From Brachionus rotundiformis (lineage: Eukaryota; Rotifera; Eurotatoria; Ploima; Brachionidae), in assembly GCA_016802295.1 (NCBI GenBank), contig JAESIW010000118.1:767849-830217 (forward strand): a stretch of DNA of 62,369 bases, in the 5' to 3' direction. Positions 35,096 to 46,792 of this stretch are shown in pieces (the stretch's first letter is position 1; the number at the start of each line of letters is the position of its first letter). Made by a program: the position numbers and the translations under genes. The notes beneath the pieces were generated by a model that did not search any database, was not told where the DNA came from, and saw nothing but the letters and a program-made list of their open reading frames with translations.

Positions 35096-38000
35096 TTAAC
35101 AATTGCTAAGTCCAATCTTTCTCGCCACAGATTTTATTTTGAGTTTTATTTGAGTTTTAACTAAATTAATGCACATGGCTATCAATATCAACCCAATAAA
35201 AATATAAAGCGCTGATATATAAAGGCCTTTCTTGCTTGCTTTTCTACTTAACAAAGTCGAACCGGGTATCATGTCACCAAAACCGATTGTGGTCAAAGTT
35301 ACAAAACAAAAGTATAACGCGTCCAATTTTTCCCAGTTTTCATACGAGCTAAAAATCAGCATTCCACATATCAAATAAACTTGCATTATTATCAATGTAT
35401 AACTAACTGGAACGCCCTGTTTCTCCAGCCTCTCTTGTCTATACTGCTTATAAATTAAATTTAACTGCTTAGTGTTATAAATGGGTATTTGATTCATTTT
35501 AAACTTGCTGTATGGTTTTTTAATGCCTTTGCCATTTTTGTGCTCCAGACCATACAGCGATCTTGTCAAATTGGTTCGACGTTTGAATTTTCCCTGATTT
35601 TTATTTCCAAAATCTATTATAAGCGACGGTGATGAATAGTTTAAGTCATTTTTAGAATTTGCTTTTTTAAATCTTGTCTCGTTTATTTCTGATATACGCA
35701 CTGAAGATTGACGCTCGGACACATTGTTGGCGCTAAGTAACAGCTCGCTCTTTGATACACTCAATTTTTGTGGTCTTTCCATTTCTTTTTTGTTTTTTTT
35801 CTCATTTAGAGACGCTGATTTGTAAGGTTTAGTCTTCGACTTGGATTTAAAAATATTAGAGATTAGATATTCATTATCATTAAGTCGTTCTGTACTATTA
35901 AGCTCGTTTTCAGTCATAAACGAGTTGAGCTTTGGCAAAGTAATGTTGTCCAAAGAATATGTTGGCTTATTGGTTTCGATGTCACTATCTTCTTCGATTG
36001 AAGACTGTCTATCTATTAGATTATCTATTTTTTTCATAGCTTCTAAAATTTTTGGATCTTGAGCTTTTTTTTCTCCCGAATCAATTTTGTTTTGAGTTAT
36101 GCTTAGATTACTTTTTGATTTTGCCATACTTGGTGATTTGACAATTTTTTTTATGAATTCGACTGGAATATCGACATATCGAATGCCAATATTCACCGAC
36201 ACCATGGAACTTTTAGGTTTTTTCCTGATTTTTTTAACTACTACTTGCTCTTTTTGCTTTTCGATAGGTTTTTTTTCGCTTTCAATTTTAGGAATTACTT
36301 CGGTGGTGACTTTTTGTTGGTAAAAATCCTCATTTTGATCATAGACTTCATATTCTTCATCTTCTCGAACTATATCTCCACTATTTAACTCGAAAGTTTT
36401 CCAAGCTGCCCGGTTTAATCTATTAAGCTTGCGTGTCCGATAACCTCTTTTGATGGAATTTATTTTACTGAATATAAATTTGAACAAAGTAGCAGTAGAT
36501 GAGCCAATATTGGCCAAAAATAACATCATTAGTGGAATACCAATCGAGCTGTAGAGAATTGTGAAGATTTTGCCCCACTTTGTCTTACATGAAATGTGAC
36601 CATATCCTTTTAAGTTTTCAATTTTTTTAGTTTTAAATTCATTGAATATCAAGTCAAATAATATTTTTAATATAAATAAAAAAAAATAGACAAGTTCCAA
36701 TATAATGTTTTATATTTTTATAATCTTAAAGTATTCTTGGAATTTTTCAGAACGAAAGATAAAGATATCTGATTTGAAAAAGATTTTTTACTAAGTTAAA
36801 ATGAATAAAAAGATTGATTGCTCATAAAGAATGTATTCACTCAGAATTTTTTTTTTTGAATTAATGCCAAGTTAAATATTAAAAATTTAAGTAATAGAAA
36901 TGTTTGTGAACAAAATAAAATGATAATGCTTAGGAGTTAATATTAGAATTGATTGTATGCTTTAATGCTCAATATTAAATACCAATTCCAAAACACCAAT
37001 CGACTTATTCTACAAAATTAAAAGCTTTAAAAACAACTAAACTGTCTCAAATGCTATTGTAAGCATTTTTGTTGAAACTGTTGTATTTTGCCATAATCTG
37101 GAAACTAAATCTTGTACATTTTTTTCAACTATTTAACTAAATGTATTTGTAAAATCCTAGAAAATTCTTTTCTTTTCAAACACAGGTTTTAAGCGAAGGG
37201 TTGCACCATTCTGACGAATCCTGGGGATTTCCCCCTCAATTATATATTTAATAAAATAAATAAATGTCAATTTTTTAAATTTGCAAAACTTAGCCATCAA
37301 AACTTGGCTTTTGTTTATTATGGTTTGCTTAACAAAAAATATCTTTACAATAAATTTTAAAAAAAGTTAAAAGCCTTTATTTTTTAGTAAGTTTTAAGCA
37401 TAACCATTAATTAAAATATGCTCATTTTATTTATTTTAAAAATTTAAATTAAAAAAGATTGTTTAAATACATAAAGAATCAACTATATAGTAATTTTTGC
37501 TGATTGAAATTTTAATACTCTTAATTGAATCTATAATTTAATCAATTATTCCCTTTTTTAAATAACATTCAGAATTATCCATAAGAGATAACTTAATGAA
37601 ATTTTTTAAAATTGTTTAACTTACCAATAGTCGACACTAAGGTAACACAATAAAAAACTGATCCGAAAAAATCCCATTGTGGTTCAATTGAGCCAGTTAG
37701 AGTTCCATTCAGTGTCGCATTTGTAAAAAAGTCTCCAAAAGATCTTTAATAAAAAAATTTTTAAACTAAATAAAAACTTAAATTAACATACCTGATTTCG
37801 TGTCTAAGAAACATGTAAAAAGATTCATCCTTTACTCTGGTAGAGTTATTTTCAATTTGTTTATAAATTCGTTTCAGCATTTCTTCAAGAATGGATTCAC
37901 TATATTCCAATGCATTGTTTTCAAAATCAGACTCAATTGCTTCAAATATCAGCCCTCCGGCAAGAACATAACCTACCATGACGATCATTAGACCTACTCT

Positions 38001-38147
38001 CGAGATCATAAAAGTGATAAATTTTCGGCAAAATTTGAAAAAGTTCTCTTTGGTACAACATTTTGATGATTGAGTATAGCTATACAAACTCGTACTTTCA
38101 CTTTGTATATCATAAGACTTCAACTTTAAGTTTTTTGATTTTCCCAT
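35096..38147 (-). CDS. Two-pore-domain (K2P/TWIK-type) potassium channel with a very long M2-M3 loop
   Basis: A background K+ channel subunit of the plasma membrane. Three exons in transcript order, 38147-37792, 37743-37625 and 36606-35096, give 661 aa; phases match and the intron between the last two is about 1 kb. M1 is at about 47-72 (RVGLMIVMVGYVLAGGLIFE). The first selectivity filter TIGYG is split by the last splice junction (around residue 158). M2 is at about 173-194. The second pore has the filter TIGFGD before M4 (LYIFIGLILIAMCINLV). Both filters are intact, so a conducting dimer is expected. A cap-like loop with N-glycosylation motifs (NNST, NATLNGT) follows M1. The M2-M3 cytoplasmic loop is about 350 residues, Ser/Lys-rich and likely disordered, far longer than is usual. 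Subfamily cannot be assigned. Confidence 0.9.
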
Positions 38148-39445
38148 TTTATCTTAAATCATTTTTGTATCTTGTTTCACTAAAATCTGCACAGTCCATT
38201 CAACAAATAATTTTCTAAAATAGCCCAACAAAAGTTATATATAATACTTTATTAATAAGCATCAGACTAAATTAATTCGAGACATTTAAATCCTAGCGAT
38301 TTATTTATTCTAAATTCTGATAACTTAAGACCTATAAGTGTATAGCAAATTAAACTTATAAACTTAATCTATTGGAATCAAAATTATCAACAAGAGCCAG
38401 TTTTTATCTGTAATTAACTCTTAATTTACCTTAATTTTAATATTGTGTAAATAAATAGAAGAACGTGCAAGCTTTTAATTTTAATTAGTCCCGTATGCTG
38501 ATACAAACTACAGCCCTTACTCTAATGACAAGTTGTTTATTTTTTATTCGGGTTATCGTCTTGCTGAAAATTTGCGTTTTTTTTTAATTGAAAAAATAAG
38601 AGCAGCTTTTAAAATACTGACATTTCTTTTATAATTATTGTTTAGCTAAATATCATATTTAAGAATAGAAATATATTTGCTTTAATTTACATTCGATTTA
38701 ATTCAAAGAAAATTTAATGAGTTTAAAAATAGACTACTTAATTAAAGAAAATGGGAATAAAATTAAGGATACTTGTCAATAAATTTCAACTCTATCAAAA
38801 ATTAATCTTTTATAAAATAAATACATTTTGAATTTTCTCAATTTTCGGATAAAGTTCTTTGTTTTGAATGTTTTTTAATTTTGTTTTATCTTATCATATA
38901 TTCTGAGAGAGTGTAGGCTGAATTTAAAGCATATTTTACTACCTGAGGATAAACGCTTTAATTGTCTAAACAAACAAATAATTAAGATATATTTATATAT
39001 TTTATCTAAATTAAAATTTGGTTTAGATGGTTTAAAGCAGATTTTTAATAGACAAAATGCAAAATTAAGAATCAAATCAAGCTAATTTTAGCTTTTATCA
39101 TTGATTTTAATATTTTTCATTATTTGAACCTTTAATTAATCATTTCTTAATAAACAATCTTTTACCATTTGCCTTATAAATGAATCAAAACATTGTACCA
39201 TTCAAATTATGCTTGTTTTAAATCAATAAAATTAACAAATAAGTCAACTGACAGTGAATAAACCTCGATTGAATAAAAAACTAACATTTAAAATAAATTA
39301 ATTAAAATTCAAATACGATGCAAATAAATTGATTGATTTTATGCCAATAGAAAAAAAAACTGTTTAGAAAAACATTCTTAGATAAAATGTTATATAATCA
39401 AACATAAGTTGCATAAATCTTCTTAAAATCATTTCTAAATTTAAA
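38148..39445. other. Intergenic spacer between divergent genes
   Basis: About 1.3 kb separating the K2P start (-) from the secreted-protein start (+). It should hold both promoters. No clear motif or gene is seen; the small minus-strand frame at 38875-39075 looks random. Confidence 0.5.
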
Positions 39446-40126
39446 ATGTATCTGAGGCTTTTATGGGTGTTTATGTTATTTACTAATGCGTTAAACAGCG
39501 AGCTTATTCTGAAGGATAAATATTCCAGAAGTTTTATCTCTCAAAATTCGCCTGATCCTCTTTATTTTTGCTCCACTCATCTTAACCAAAAGCCCGTAAA
39601 TTGGATTCTACGTCATAAGAAATGCTACAATTTCGAGCAAATCGAAGCAAATTATTCATCTAGTTTAGAACTCTGTTCTAATACACCGTTCTCTGCCATT
39701 AATCATTTATTGCACAAGAACGAGTTTGACGTACTAAGAAAAGAGATTAATTTTTATGAGCTTTATCCGAACCAGACTGAATTCAGAATTTGGCTCGCTG
39801 ATAATGAATATGCGGATCATATATGCTCGAATAAATCATTCGCGCCTTTAATAAAATTTAATAGATCATCATGCCGAATGGGTTGTTTCAGCTGTGCTTT
39901 ACGAGCTACCAAGGCGTTGTATGTTTGTGTTAAAAATTCTGAATGGAAAGTACCATTCAATTCTTACTGTAATACCATGAACATAAGTCAACATCAGCTA
40001 GGTGCAAACCTATTCTTTCAAGCAAACCACCAGATTTATGTTTGCCAAGGCGACTTAAAGTGCATAGAAAATTCTTGTCTATGTGAGCAGAAAAAAAATT
40101 TCATCAATAAATACTACTGTGTTTAA
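39446..40126 (+). CDS. Secreted Cys-rich protein with a divergent C-type-lectin-like domain
   Basis: A single-exon frame of 226 aa. Residues 1-18 are a signal peptide (LLWVFMLFTNALNS). The middle resembles a C-type-lectin-like domain: a CYNF start, SSSLELC, then SAINHLLHKNEFDVLRKEI, where lectins have the 'A.I.s..E...l' helix, then IWLAD in place of WIGL.D, and LYVCVK near the end. The usual calcium-binding motifs (EPN/QPD and WND) are not visible, so sugar binding by the classic mechanism is unlikely. The last part is a small Cys-rich EB-like segment (LKCIENSCLCEQ). Several N-glycosylation sites occur (NYSS, NQTE, NRSS, NISQ). Likely an extracellular recognition or defence protein; family assignment is moderate. 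Confidence 0.65.
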   Translation: MYLRLLWVFMLFTNALNSELILKDKYSRSFISQNSPDPLYFCSTHLNQKPVNWILRHKKCYNFEQIEANYSSSLELCSNTPFSAINHLLHKNEFDVLRKEINFYELYPNQTEFRIWLADNEYADHICSNKSFAPLIKFNRSSCRMGCFSCALRATKALYVCVKNSEWKVPFNSYCNTMNISQHQLGANLFFQANHQIYVCQGDLKCIENSCLCEQKKNFINKYYCV

Positions 40127-41226
40127 ATTAAAATAAAATTTATATTTTTATATTTTCTAGTATCTAAGAAATAAATATATGTTCGTAGTTATCTTTTATT
40201 TAGTTGTTTTTACTTATTAATTACCCTAATTTTCAAATTCATTTAAAAAATAAAATTATCATAGAAAAATTGAGTCTTTCAATCAAAATTTGAAAAAATC
40301 TTTTATTTTTAGAAGTTTAGAATAAGTATATGTATCTTAGAAAATCAATTGTTAATTTTTATTTTTGAATTTACTCAATAGGAAACCTACTGCACTTACT
40401 TTAAGTATTTGAACAAAGAATGGCAATTATTTGATTTCGAATCCATAGGCGATCTATAAATTAATATCTCCCGAATTAACTTTGCTAATTTTATATGAAT
40501 TTTTTAATAGCAATAAATTAAATATAAATTTCTTAGAACCCAGATAGGAAACAAATAATCGATTTACTCTATTTTCACCAAAAAATTTTTTTATTACACA
40601 TAATATAATTTTAAACAAAATAATAGTTGATCTGAGTTTTCTTTTTTTAATTGTTATGAACAAAGATTTGATTGACTTGATTGATTCTAATTTTTAACTT
40701 AAATCTTTCAAGCAGATACATAATATCTTGAGTTTTATTTACTCGAAATAAACTTTTATAATTTTCTAAAAAAAAGATGAATTTAATCTTTAAAAAATTA
40801 AAATAAAATAAATTTTTTAATATTATACTTGAATTGAGTCATATCAGACAAAAATCAAATCTTTTAGTAAGAATTAAATTTTAGATTCTTTAACTTAAAC
40901 CTTAATTTTTCTTAAGCTAATATGCTATCTAAAACTTAACATAATTGATTGATAGGAAACTAATAAAAAAGCAATTCTACAGGGAGTTAATGATAAGTAA
41001 AAAAGAAATTCAATATTTGATTTTAATTTGAAAAATAAATAAATATTTTAACCACAAAATTATTGATCGCAAGACTCTAATCTGAAAATAGATACAAAAA
41101 TGACAAAACATTCAAATATTATTTTATTTAATTTTATGTATTCATTAACTTTTTATATTTTAAGTTAATAAAAATACCCCTAAAAGTTAGCTTATTTTTA
41201 CGATTAATTGAAATTTTATTTTAAAA
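40127..41226. other. AT-rich intergenic spacer
   Basis: About 1.1 kb with an AATAAA soon after the upstream stop (near 40170) and no gene that I can support on either strand. Confidence 0.5.
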
Positions 41227-41832
41227 ATGCAAAAATTACTAAAAATATACGTGGCTTCCGGCGTGGTATTTGGAGGTGGATACTACCTGTATAATATGAA
41301 TTTTGGTTCATGTAAGGATCATAATTTAAAAAATGATAATCTAGTATACATTGGATAAAAAGCCAAGATAACCAAACAAAATTATTATGTTGATGCTGTT
41401 GAGTTGTTGAATGGCTACCAACCGGCTGTGAAAACTCTAGGTGGACCTATTAAAGTAGAAAAGTTTGACGAGTCGGACAGCTTTAATGATATTCAAGAAA
41501 AAGTGGCTAAGGTTGGCAAGCTACGTTTTTATTCCATTCTAATTTTTTAGCTTTTAGATAAAAATGTTGGTCAAAGGTGATAAAAAAATGGCCGATTTTT
41601 TTGTGTACGCATCTCGTAATGACTCGGACCCAAAGTGAGTCTATTTTTTAATTTTTACGTAATCTTGATTAATTGTATTATCTATAGTTGGAGTATAGAT
41701 ACACTTGAGATTAAGTATCGGGGATCGGCGAACAAGTTCAAAATATTCGATCGGAGTATCATAAATAATTCAAGCAATCAGCTAATCACGAATCATACTA
41801 ATTCAAATGCTGCTGCATCGAGCAAATCCTGA
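41227..41832 (+). CDS. COA1: COA1/TIMM21-like mitochondrial assembly factor
   Basis: A small gene split into four exons: 41227-41311, 41363-41511, 41558-41634 and 41688-41832, with introns of 46-53 bp; it codes for 151 aa with all phases matching. A hydrophobic segment at about 8-24 (VASGVVFGGGYYLYN) is the expected inner-membrane anchor. It is followed by the COA1-type block: a helix with DAVELLNGYQPAVKTLGGPI (the 'L..h..a...LG.P' element), then KVAKIKMLVKGDK, ADFFVYASR and WSIDTLEIKYRG, the beta strands of the TIM21-like fold. COA1 helps early assembly of cytochrome c oxidase and complex I in the mitochondrial inner membrane. The C-terminal Asn/Ser tail is not conserved. Assignment is by motif order and length, which fit the family well. 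Confidence 0.8.
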
Positions 41833-42359
41833 TTATTCAAATAAAATTTAATTATTTTCATTTCTTGTATGGCTGCTTAAACTATCTTAGCATCTATCTA
41901 TCAATTTTAATAAATAAAAATAATCTTTGCCTAGGAGAAAATTTGTTTTTGGTTTATTTATTTGTTTAAAAGTATGAATTAGAGAAAATTAATGCAAAAT
42001 CTTAAACTTATAGAATAAACAAGGCAATTTTTGGCAATAATTCTTTACACAAGGAGATTCAAGGAAACCAAGTTTGCTTGTGTGAGTTTAAATGAATTTT
42101 AATTGAAAATTTGATTAATTAATAAGATTTAAATTTATAATAAAAAATTGATCCTAAAACTTATTCAATCACATTTAACTTGCAATCAAATAAAAATAAT
42201 TATGTTAGAGTATTAAATTTAAATTTTATTATTTCAATTAAAATATTATTTTTAAAAATGTTCATTAAATGAATAATTAGTTTATCTGGGCAATTTATAA
42301 CACAAAATTTCCCAAAAAGATTTACTATTATTTATTTGATTTCTAATTAAAATGTTAAA
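41833..42359. other. Spacer between convergent genes
   Basis: About 530 bases with an AATAAA near 41910 for the upstream gene. No gene or structured element is visible. Confidence 0.5.
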
Positions 42360-44051
42360 TTAGTTAAAACAGATAATTTTTATCAAAATAGCAGAAATAA
42401 TAGAATCAGCGATTATTAACGAGATTAAAATTAAATCTAAGATTTCTTTTTTATTTCTTGTGGCCAACATTAGTTGCTCAACTCTTTTGGCATGCAATTC
42501 ACAGTCGGTATCCTCGCTGTACTCGCATTCACCTAAATCATAATAGTCAATATTTGTACCATATTTGATCGCAAGTTTTAGTTTATTTCCAATTTGAAGT
42601 TTTTTCAAACATTCGACTCTTTTTATGTCGATGCTATTGTTGGATAGATCAATTGATTCTATCTCGATATTATTCCAGTAATTTTGTCCCAGAAAACAAA
42701 AAATCACGTCACTTATTTCTCTTATTTTATTATCTGATAGCAGTAAATTTTTAATAATTACTGACTTAGGCTCGGATCGCTTAATTCCATTGAAATTCAT
42801 GTAGAATGTGTCGAATTTATTGATATATTGGTGGGTAATAGATATTTTCTCTATGGTCTTGGCCTTGCACTTTATTTGTGGTATTTTGGTCAATCTATTG
42901 TTATCAAGATAGATTTGTAAGTTTTCAAGATCTCTTGGCGACTTGAGTACCAAGTTTTCTAATTTAAACATATCATTAAATCCAAGATTAAGGTTCTCAA
43001 GATTGGAAATTTTGAGCTCAAAACTCTCAATTGACATTAACCTGTTATATCTTAGATCCAGTTCAACTAAATTCGGACAATTAAAAAAAAAATCTGAATC
43101 AATGTATTCAATTAAATTTTTGCTTAGGTTAATTGATTTGATTTTTTCTGGATATTTTGATGAATTGCCTTTATATAAGTATCTAAATCGATTTTCACTT
43201 AAATTCAAAGTGGTCAAACTCAGAAAATGTGCGTATGATAAATGTTCTTTTAAGTTCATTCCTGTATTTACAAGTATAACATCTTCAGAGTTTATTAAAT
43301 GTATCAGATGCCAACTGAGATTAAAACGTTGGTCAAGAATAACGCTATCATCTAATAAGGTCATATTAAATGTTCCATTATCAGCCATAATCCAACCATT
43401 TTTTTTTTTTTTTGGCATTAAATTTGGCGAATTATTGGAAATGTTAACATAAATGTTTCCTTTAGATAAAGTTACTAAATCTAAACTAGTCAAATTATTA
43501 TTAGCCAGATTTAATTCAAAGTTTATTATGTTAAATACACCTTTAGCTAAAAAGAAGTTGAATTTCAAATCAACCAAATATAATTTGTTATTACTTAAAT
43601 CTAAATAGCGAAGCAAATTAAGACTTCTAAAACAGTTTTTGCTGATATAATAGATTAAATTGTGACTTAAATCAACATAGATCAGTTTAGAAGGCAATAA
43701 GTTAATATTAGATATATTAGATCTGGTGATTATCAGAACTTGTAAAAACTTTTGGTTCCCAATTCGATCTAATGATGAATTATCCTTTAAAGTTTGAAAA
43801 ATAAAAATGTTTATTTTTAAATTTCCTTCTTGGATAATTAGGCTGTTTTTTTCTTCAAATAATTCTAATCTAAAAAAGTCCTTTATTTCCATAAATTCAA
43901 ATGGTCTTGTATTATTTTCAAAAAATCGTGACGCATTCGACTTGTCTAACAACTCGAAAACTAAAGAATTGCCTTCGATTAAAAGTAGACAATTTAAATG
44001 TATCAGAAAAATTAAAATTGCTAACGAGCTTTGTTCTCGTATCATTTTCAA
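42360..44051 (-). CDS. Leucine-rich-repeat single-pass membrane protein
   Basis: A single-exon frame of 563 aa. An N-terminal signal peptide (about 1-28, with LAILIFLIHLNCLLLI) is followed by an ectodomain with many leucine-rich repeats. Clear ones are LIYVDLSHNLIYYI, LRYLDLSNNKLYLVDL, LTTLNLSENRFRYL, IKSINLSKNLIEYI and LVELDLRYNRLMSI. A C-terminal hydrophobic helix (LDLILISLIIADSIISAIL, about 536-558) ends almost at the stop, leaving only a few cytoplasmic residues. There is no TIR, Ig or kinase domain, so it is not a Toll receptor. A Cys-rich C-terminal cap may be present before the membrane (CLKKL, CEYSEDTDCE). Many N-glycosylation motifs occur. Likely a cell-surface adhesion or recognition protein; the partner is unknown. 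Confidence 0.8.
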   Translation of the reverse strand: MKMIREQSSLAILIFLIHLNCLLLIEGNSLVFELLDKSNASRFFENNTRPFEFMEIKDFFRLELFEEKNSLIIQEGNLKINIFIFQTLKDNSSLDRIGNQKFLQVLIITRSNISNINLLPSKLIYVDLSHNLIYYISKNCFRSLNLLRYLDLSNNKLYLVDLKFNFFLAKGVFNIINFELNLANNNLTSLDLVTLSKGNIYVNISNNSPNLMPKKKKNGWIMADNGTFNMTLLDDSVILDQRFNLSWHLIHLINSEDVILVNTGMNLKEHLSYAHFLSLTTLNLSENRFRYLYKGNSSKYPEKIKSINLSKNLIEYIDSDFFFNCPNLVELDLRYNRLMSIESFELKISNLENLNLGFNDMFKLENLVLKSPRDLENLQIYLDNNRLTKIPQIKCKAKTIEKISITHQYINKFDTFYMNFNGIKRSEPKSVIIKNLLLSDNKIREISDVIFCFLGQNYWNNIEIESIDLSNNSIDIKRVECLKKLQIGNKLKLAIKYGTNIDYYDLGECEYSEDTDCELHAKRVEQLMLATRNKKEILDLILISLIIADSIISAILIKIICFN

Positions 44052-44757
44052 TCAAAAATTAATTTGATCATTTTTTTGTTTCTATGGATCATTTGTTTAT
44101 AATTGAGAATTGTTAAATTTAGTAAAATAAACATATTCTAAGGACAAACTCTTACAAAAACTCATGTCTTTATTGAATATTTTAAGCCATTAGATGATAG
44201 AAAATTTTCATCATATTTAATATTTTATCTAAGTTTTATCTAAGGATCTAAGTTTGCTTTACAAGAAAGCAGCATATATGGAAATAAGCCACTTTTTATT
44301 AGCCTTTAAAAAGTGATCTTAGGAGGGCACTTGTTTGAAACGAAATTCGGTAAAAGTTTTTCATACCAATATTTGAAAAAAAAGCATATTTTTAAGTACT
44401 CAGATTATAAATATCAAAACTGGCTTTAAAATTTAACATGGTTAAATAGACTCGTTAAAACTAAAAATTTTATTTTAAAAAAAATTAACCCAATGTTTTC
44501 AAAAGGCTTTCCTAGGATATTAATGGTGGTATATAAATCATACAATAGTAAACTTTTGGTTAAGTAAAAATTATTAAAATAAATACCAAGATTAATTTAC
44601 AAAACTAGAATATTTAAATTTTTCAAAATAAATCTTTAGAAATATATTGATAATCAAAAAATAGAGTTATTTTATTTATTAAACTATTTAGAAACTATAA
44701 AATATAATGTAAACATTTAATAAAAGTTAAAGAATCTAATAAATAAGTTTTGACAAT
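44052..44757. other. AT-rich intergenic spacer
   Basis: About 700 bases without a gene. One less AT-rich patch near 44300-44350 (GATCTTAGGAGGGCACTTG) is unexplained. Confidence 0.45.
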
Positions 44758-46360
44758 TTAATCGATCATTCTATCACAGGTTTCATGTTTGAGTTTAACG
44801 AAAGGGTCCGTTCCATGGTATTCTGGTAAATTTAGCTCGTATTTTTCAGCCAAAGTTTCGGGAACAAATCTACCGCCAAGGTAGTAAAATCTACCCTTAA
44901 AAAATCTAGAGCACAATTTCGGGGCAGTTAGTGAAATGAGGAATTCGGGTTGCAAGCCATCAGGATTCCCGTGCTCCACATCCCATCCAGAAGGAACATC
45001 AATACTCGCAATTGGAATTTTTGCATGTTTTAACTTTTCCAGAATGTCGCCAAATGGAGCTCGAAGTTGACCTTAATTAAAATTTGAAACAAAATTAATT
45101 TTCGTTCAAAATCTGTACCTGAAAAGCTAAAGCCAAAAATGGCATCGACAATAATATTAAAATTAAAATCAATTAACTTGCTGTCTGTTGGCAAACAATC
45201 CAGAAAGGGAATATTCATTTTTTCACATTGTGTCACCAAATCGGTAAATATGCGCTTATCTGTTCGCTTTGGATAAAAAATAGTTGGTTTGTAACCCTGA
45301 AAAAAAAAGTTTTTTTATTTAACTAATAAAATCCACAATTAAAATTCTAAGAAGTAAGAAAAAAAATTATTTAATATTTAATTTTGTAAGTATTTCGACA
45401 TTTCTTAATTTAATAAGTAATTAGTAAAAGACATAGTTAGGGAATATAGTTAAAGTTAAATAATTTTTCAATAAAAGTTGATTTGAGAAAAATTATTGAC
45501 TAAACAAATCAACATAGAAATTTAAATGTTTATTTTAATTAAATTTTACAAATGTATAATTAAATGAAAATAATTAATCATTTAAATCTTTAAAAATCAA
45601 TTAATATTTCATGCTTGTAATAATAAGTTATCTTGTTGATGTAAAACCAAACAATTTGTTAAGTTCTAGTTTAATATTGATGATCAGAAAATTGTTAAAT
45701 CAATTATTTAATATAATTAAAGCGTAAATAATAAACAGAATAAATCTATGGTGAGAAAGTAAGAAACTACCAAATAAATTAAAATAAATCTAAATTGGTT
45801 TGAGTAAATAACCATTTATTTAGTTTAATATTAGCTTATTAATAATTAAATGACAAACTCTTGAAAATTAAATACTTAAATTATCTAAACTATCTCAACC
45901 AGGCATGTCAATTACCGACTTTTTTAACATAATAAATAAATCTTACAAATAATTTTAGATGTCTGGCACAAACAAGTCCATCACCACCATTGTTACCTGG
46001 CCCACAGCATAGCAAAATTTTCATATTCGAAGCATTTTTTGGATAAGCCTTATTAATAAGTAAATTAGAACAACAATTAGTAAAATAGTTTAATTTACAT
46101 TGGCAATAGCTGCCGCACAACTGTATCCAGCAAGCTCCATTAGTTGGTCCAAACTGAATCTATATTCATTAAAAAGCTCTTCATCGATATTTTGCGCTTC
46201 TTTTTGACTAAGAAGAAAATAATTTTAATTGTGCTTATAATTTTAGATAGTTTCAAAACCTGATATGCTTTATAACAGGAGTGGACAATAAGTCTTGACT
46301 GGCTGTCTTTTTAGAGACTCGTTTAAATGATGCCTTAAAATTTGGGAAAAAGAGAGCCAT
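44758..46360 (-). CDS. NAXE: NAD(P)H-hydrate epimerase
   Basis: It epimerises the R form of damaged NAD(P)HX to the S form so that the partner dehydratase can repair it; in animals it is mitochondrial and cytosolic, and the protein is also known as AIBP. Five exons in transcript order, 46360-46260, 46207-46099, 46048-45947, 45296-45119 and 45071-44758, give 267 aa with matching phases. Seen: a basic N-terminus (MALFFPNFKASFKRVSKK) fitting a mitochondrial presequence, then EAQNIDEELFNEYRFS, LMELAGYSCAAAIAN, the nucleotide-binding CGPGNNGGDGLVCARHL, YKPTIFYPKR, IVDAIFGFSFSG, ASIDVPSGWDVE and YYLGGRFVPETL. Catalytic-site motifs and total length agree with the family. Only the YjeF N-terminal domain is present; the ADP-dependent dehydratase is not fused. 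The gene is head to head with the gene at 46793. Confidence 0.95.
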
Positions 46361-46792
46361 TTTTTTGATCTAAAATCTGAGCTAGCTTTAAATAAATGCT
46401 CAAATTGAATATACAAAAGAAAAACCCTATAAATACTCTATTAATTTATAATGAATACTAACTTGAGATATTTCATTTTGTTGATGTAACGAGTTGGCGA
46501 TGAGCTCATTGAAAACGACGATAAGTGATTATTGATTTCTTTATATAATAAAAAGCTTTAAATTCAATTATTTGCATGGTTAAAATTTTGATTAAAGCTT
46601 TTAACATTTCAAACAAATGTCAATAGCTTTTCGTACTTTTTAATTGATAAACAATTCTTGGAAAAAGCATGTCTCCTTTAAAATGAGAAAATTATTATTC
46701 CCATTGGGCGCAAGGATTAATTGGGCTCTTGGATACAAGCCTCATTCAAAATATATTCAATCTCCAAGCATAAATATTTATTGACAATTAGA
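46361..46792. promoter_or_regulatory. Shared upstream region of two divergent genes
   Basis: The 432 bases between the start codons of NAXE (-) and the orphan gene (+). The arrangement implies a bidirectional promoter. I see no TATA box or other motif that I would rely on. Confidence 0.4.
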
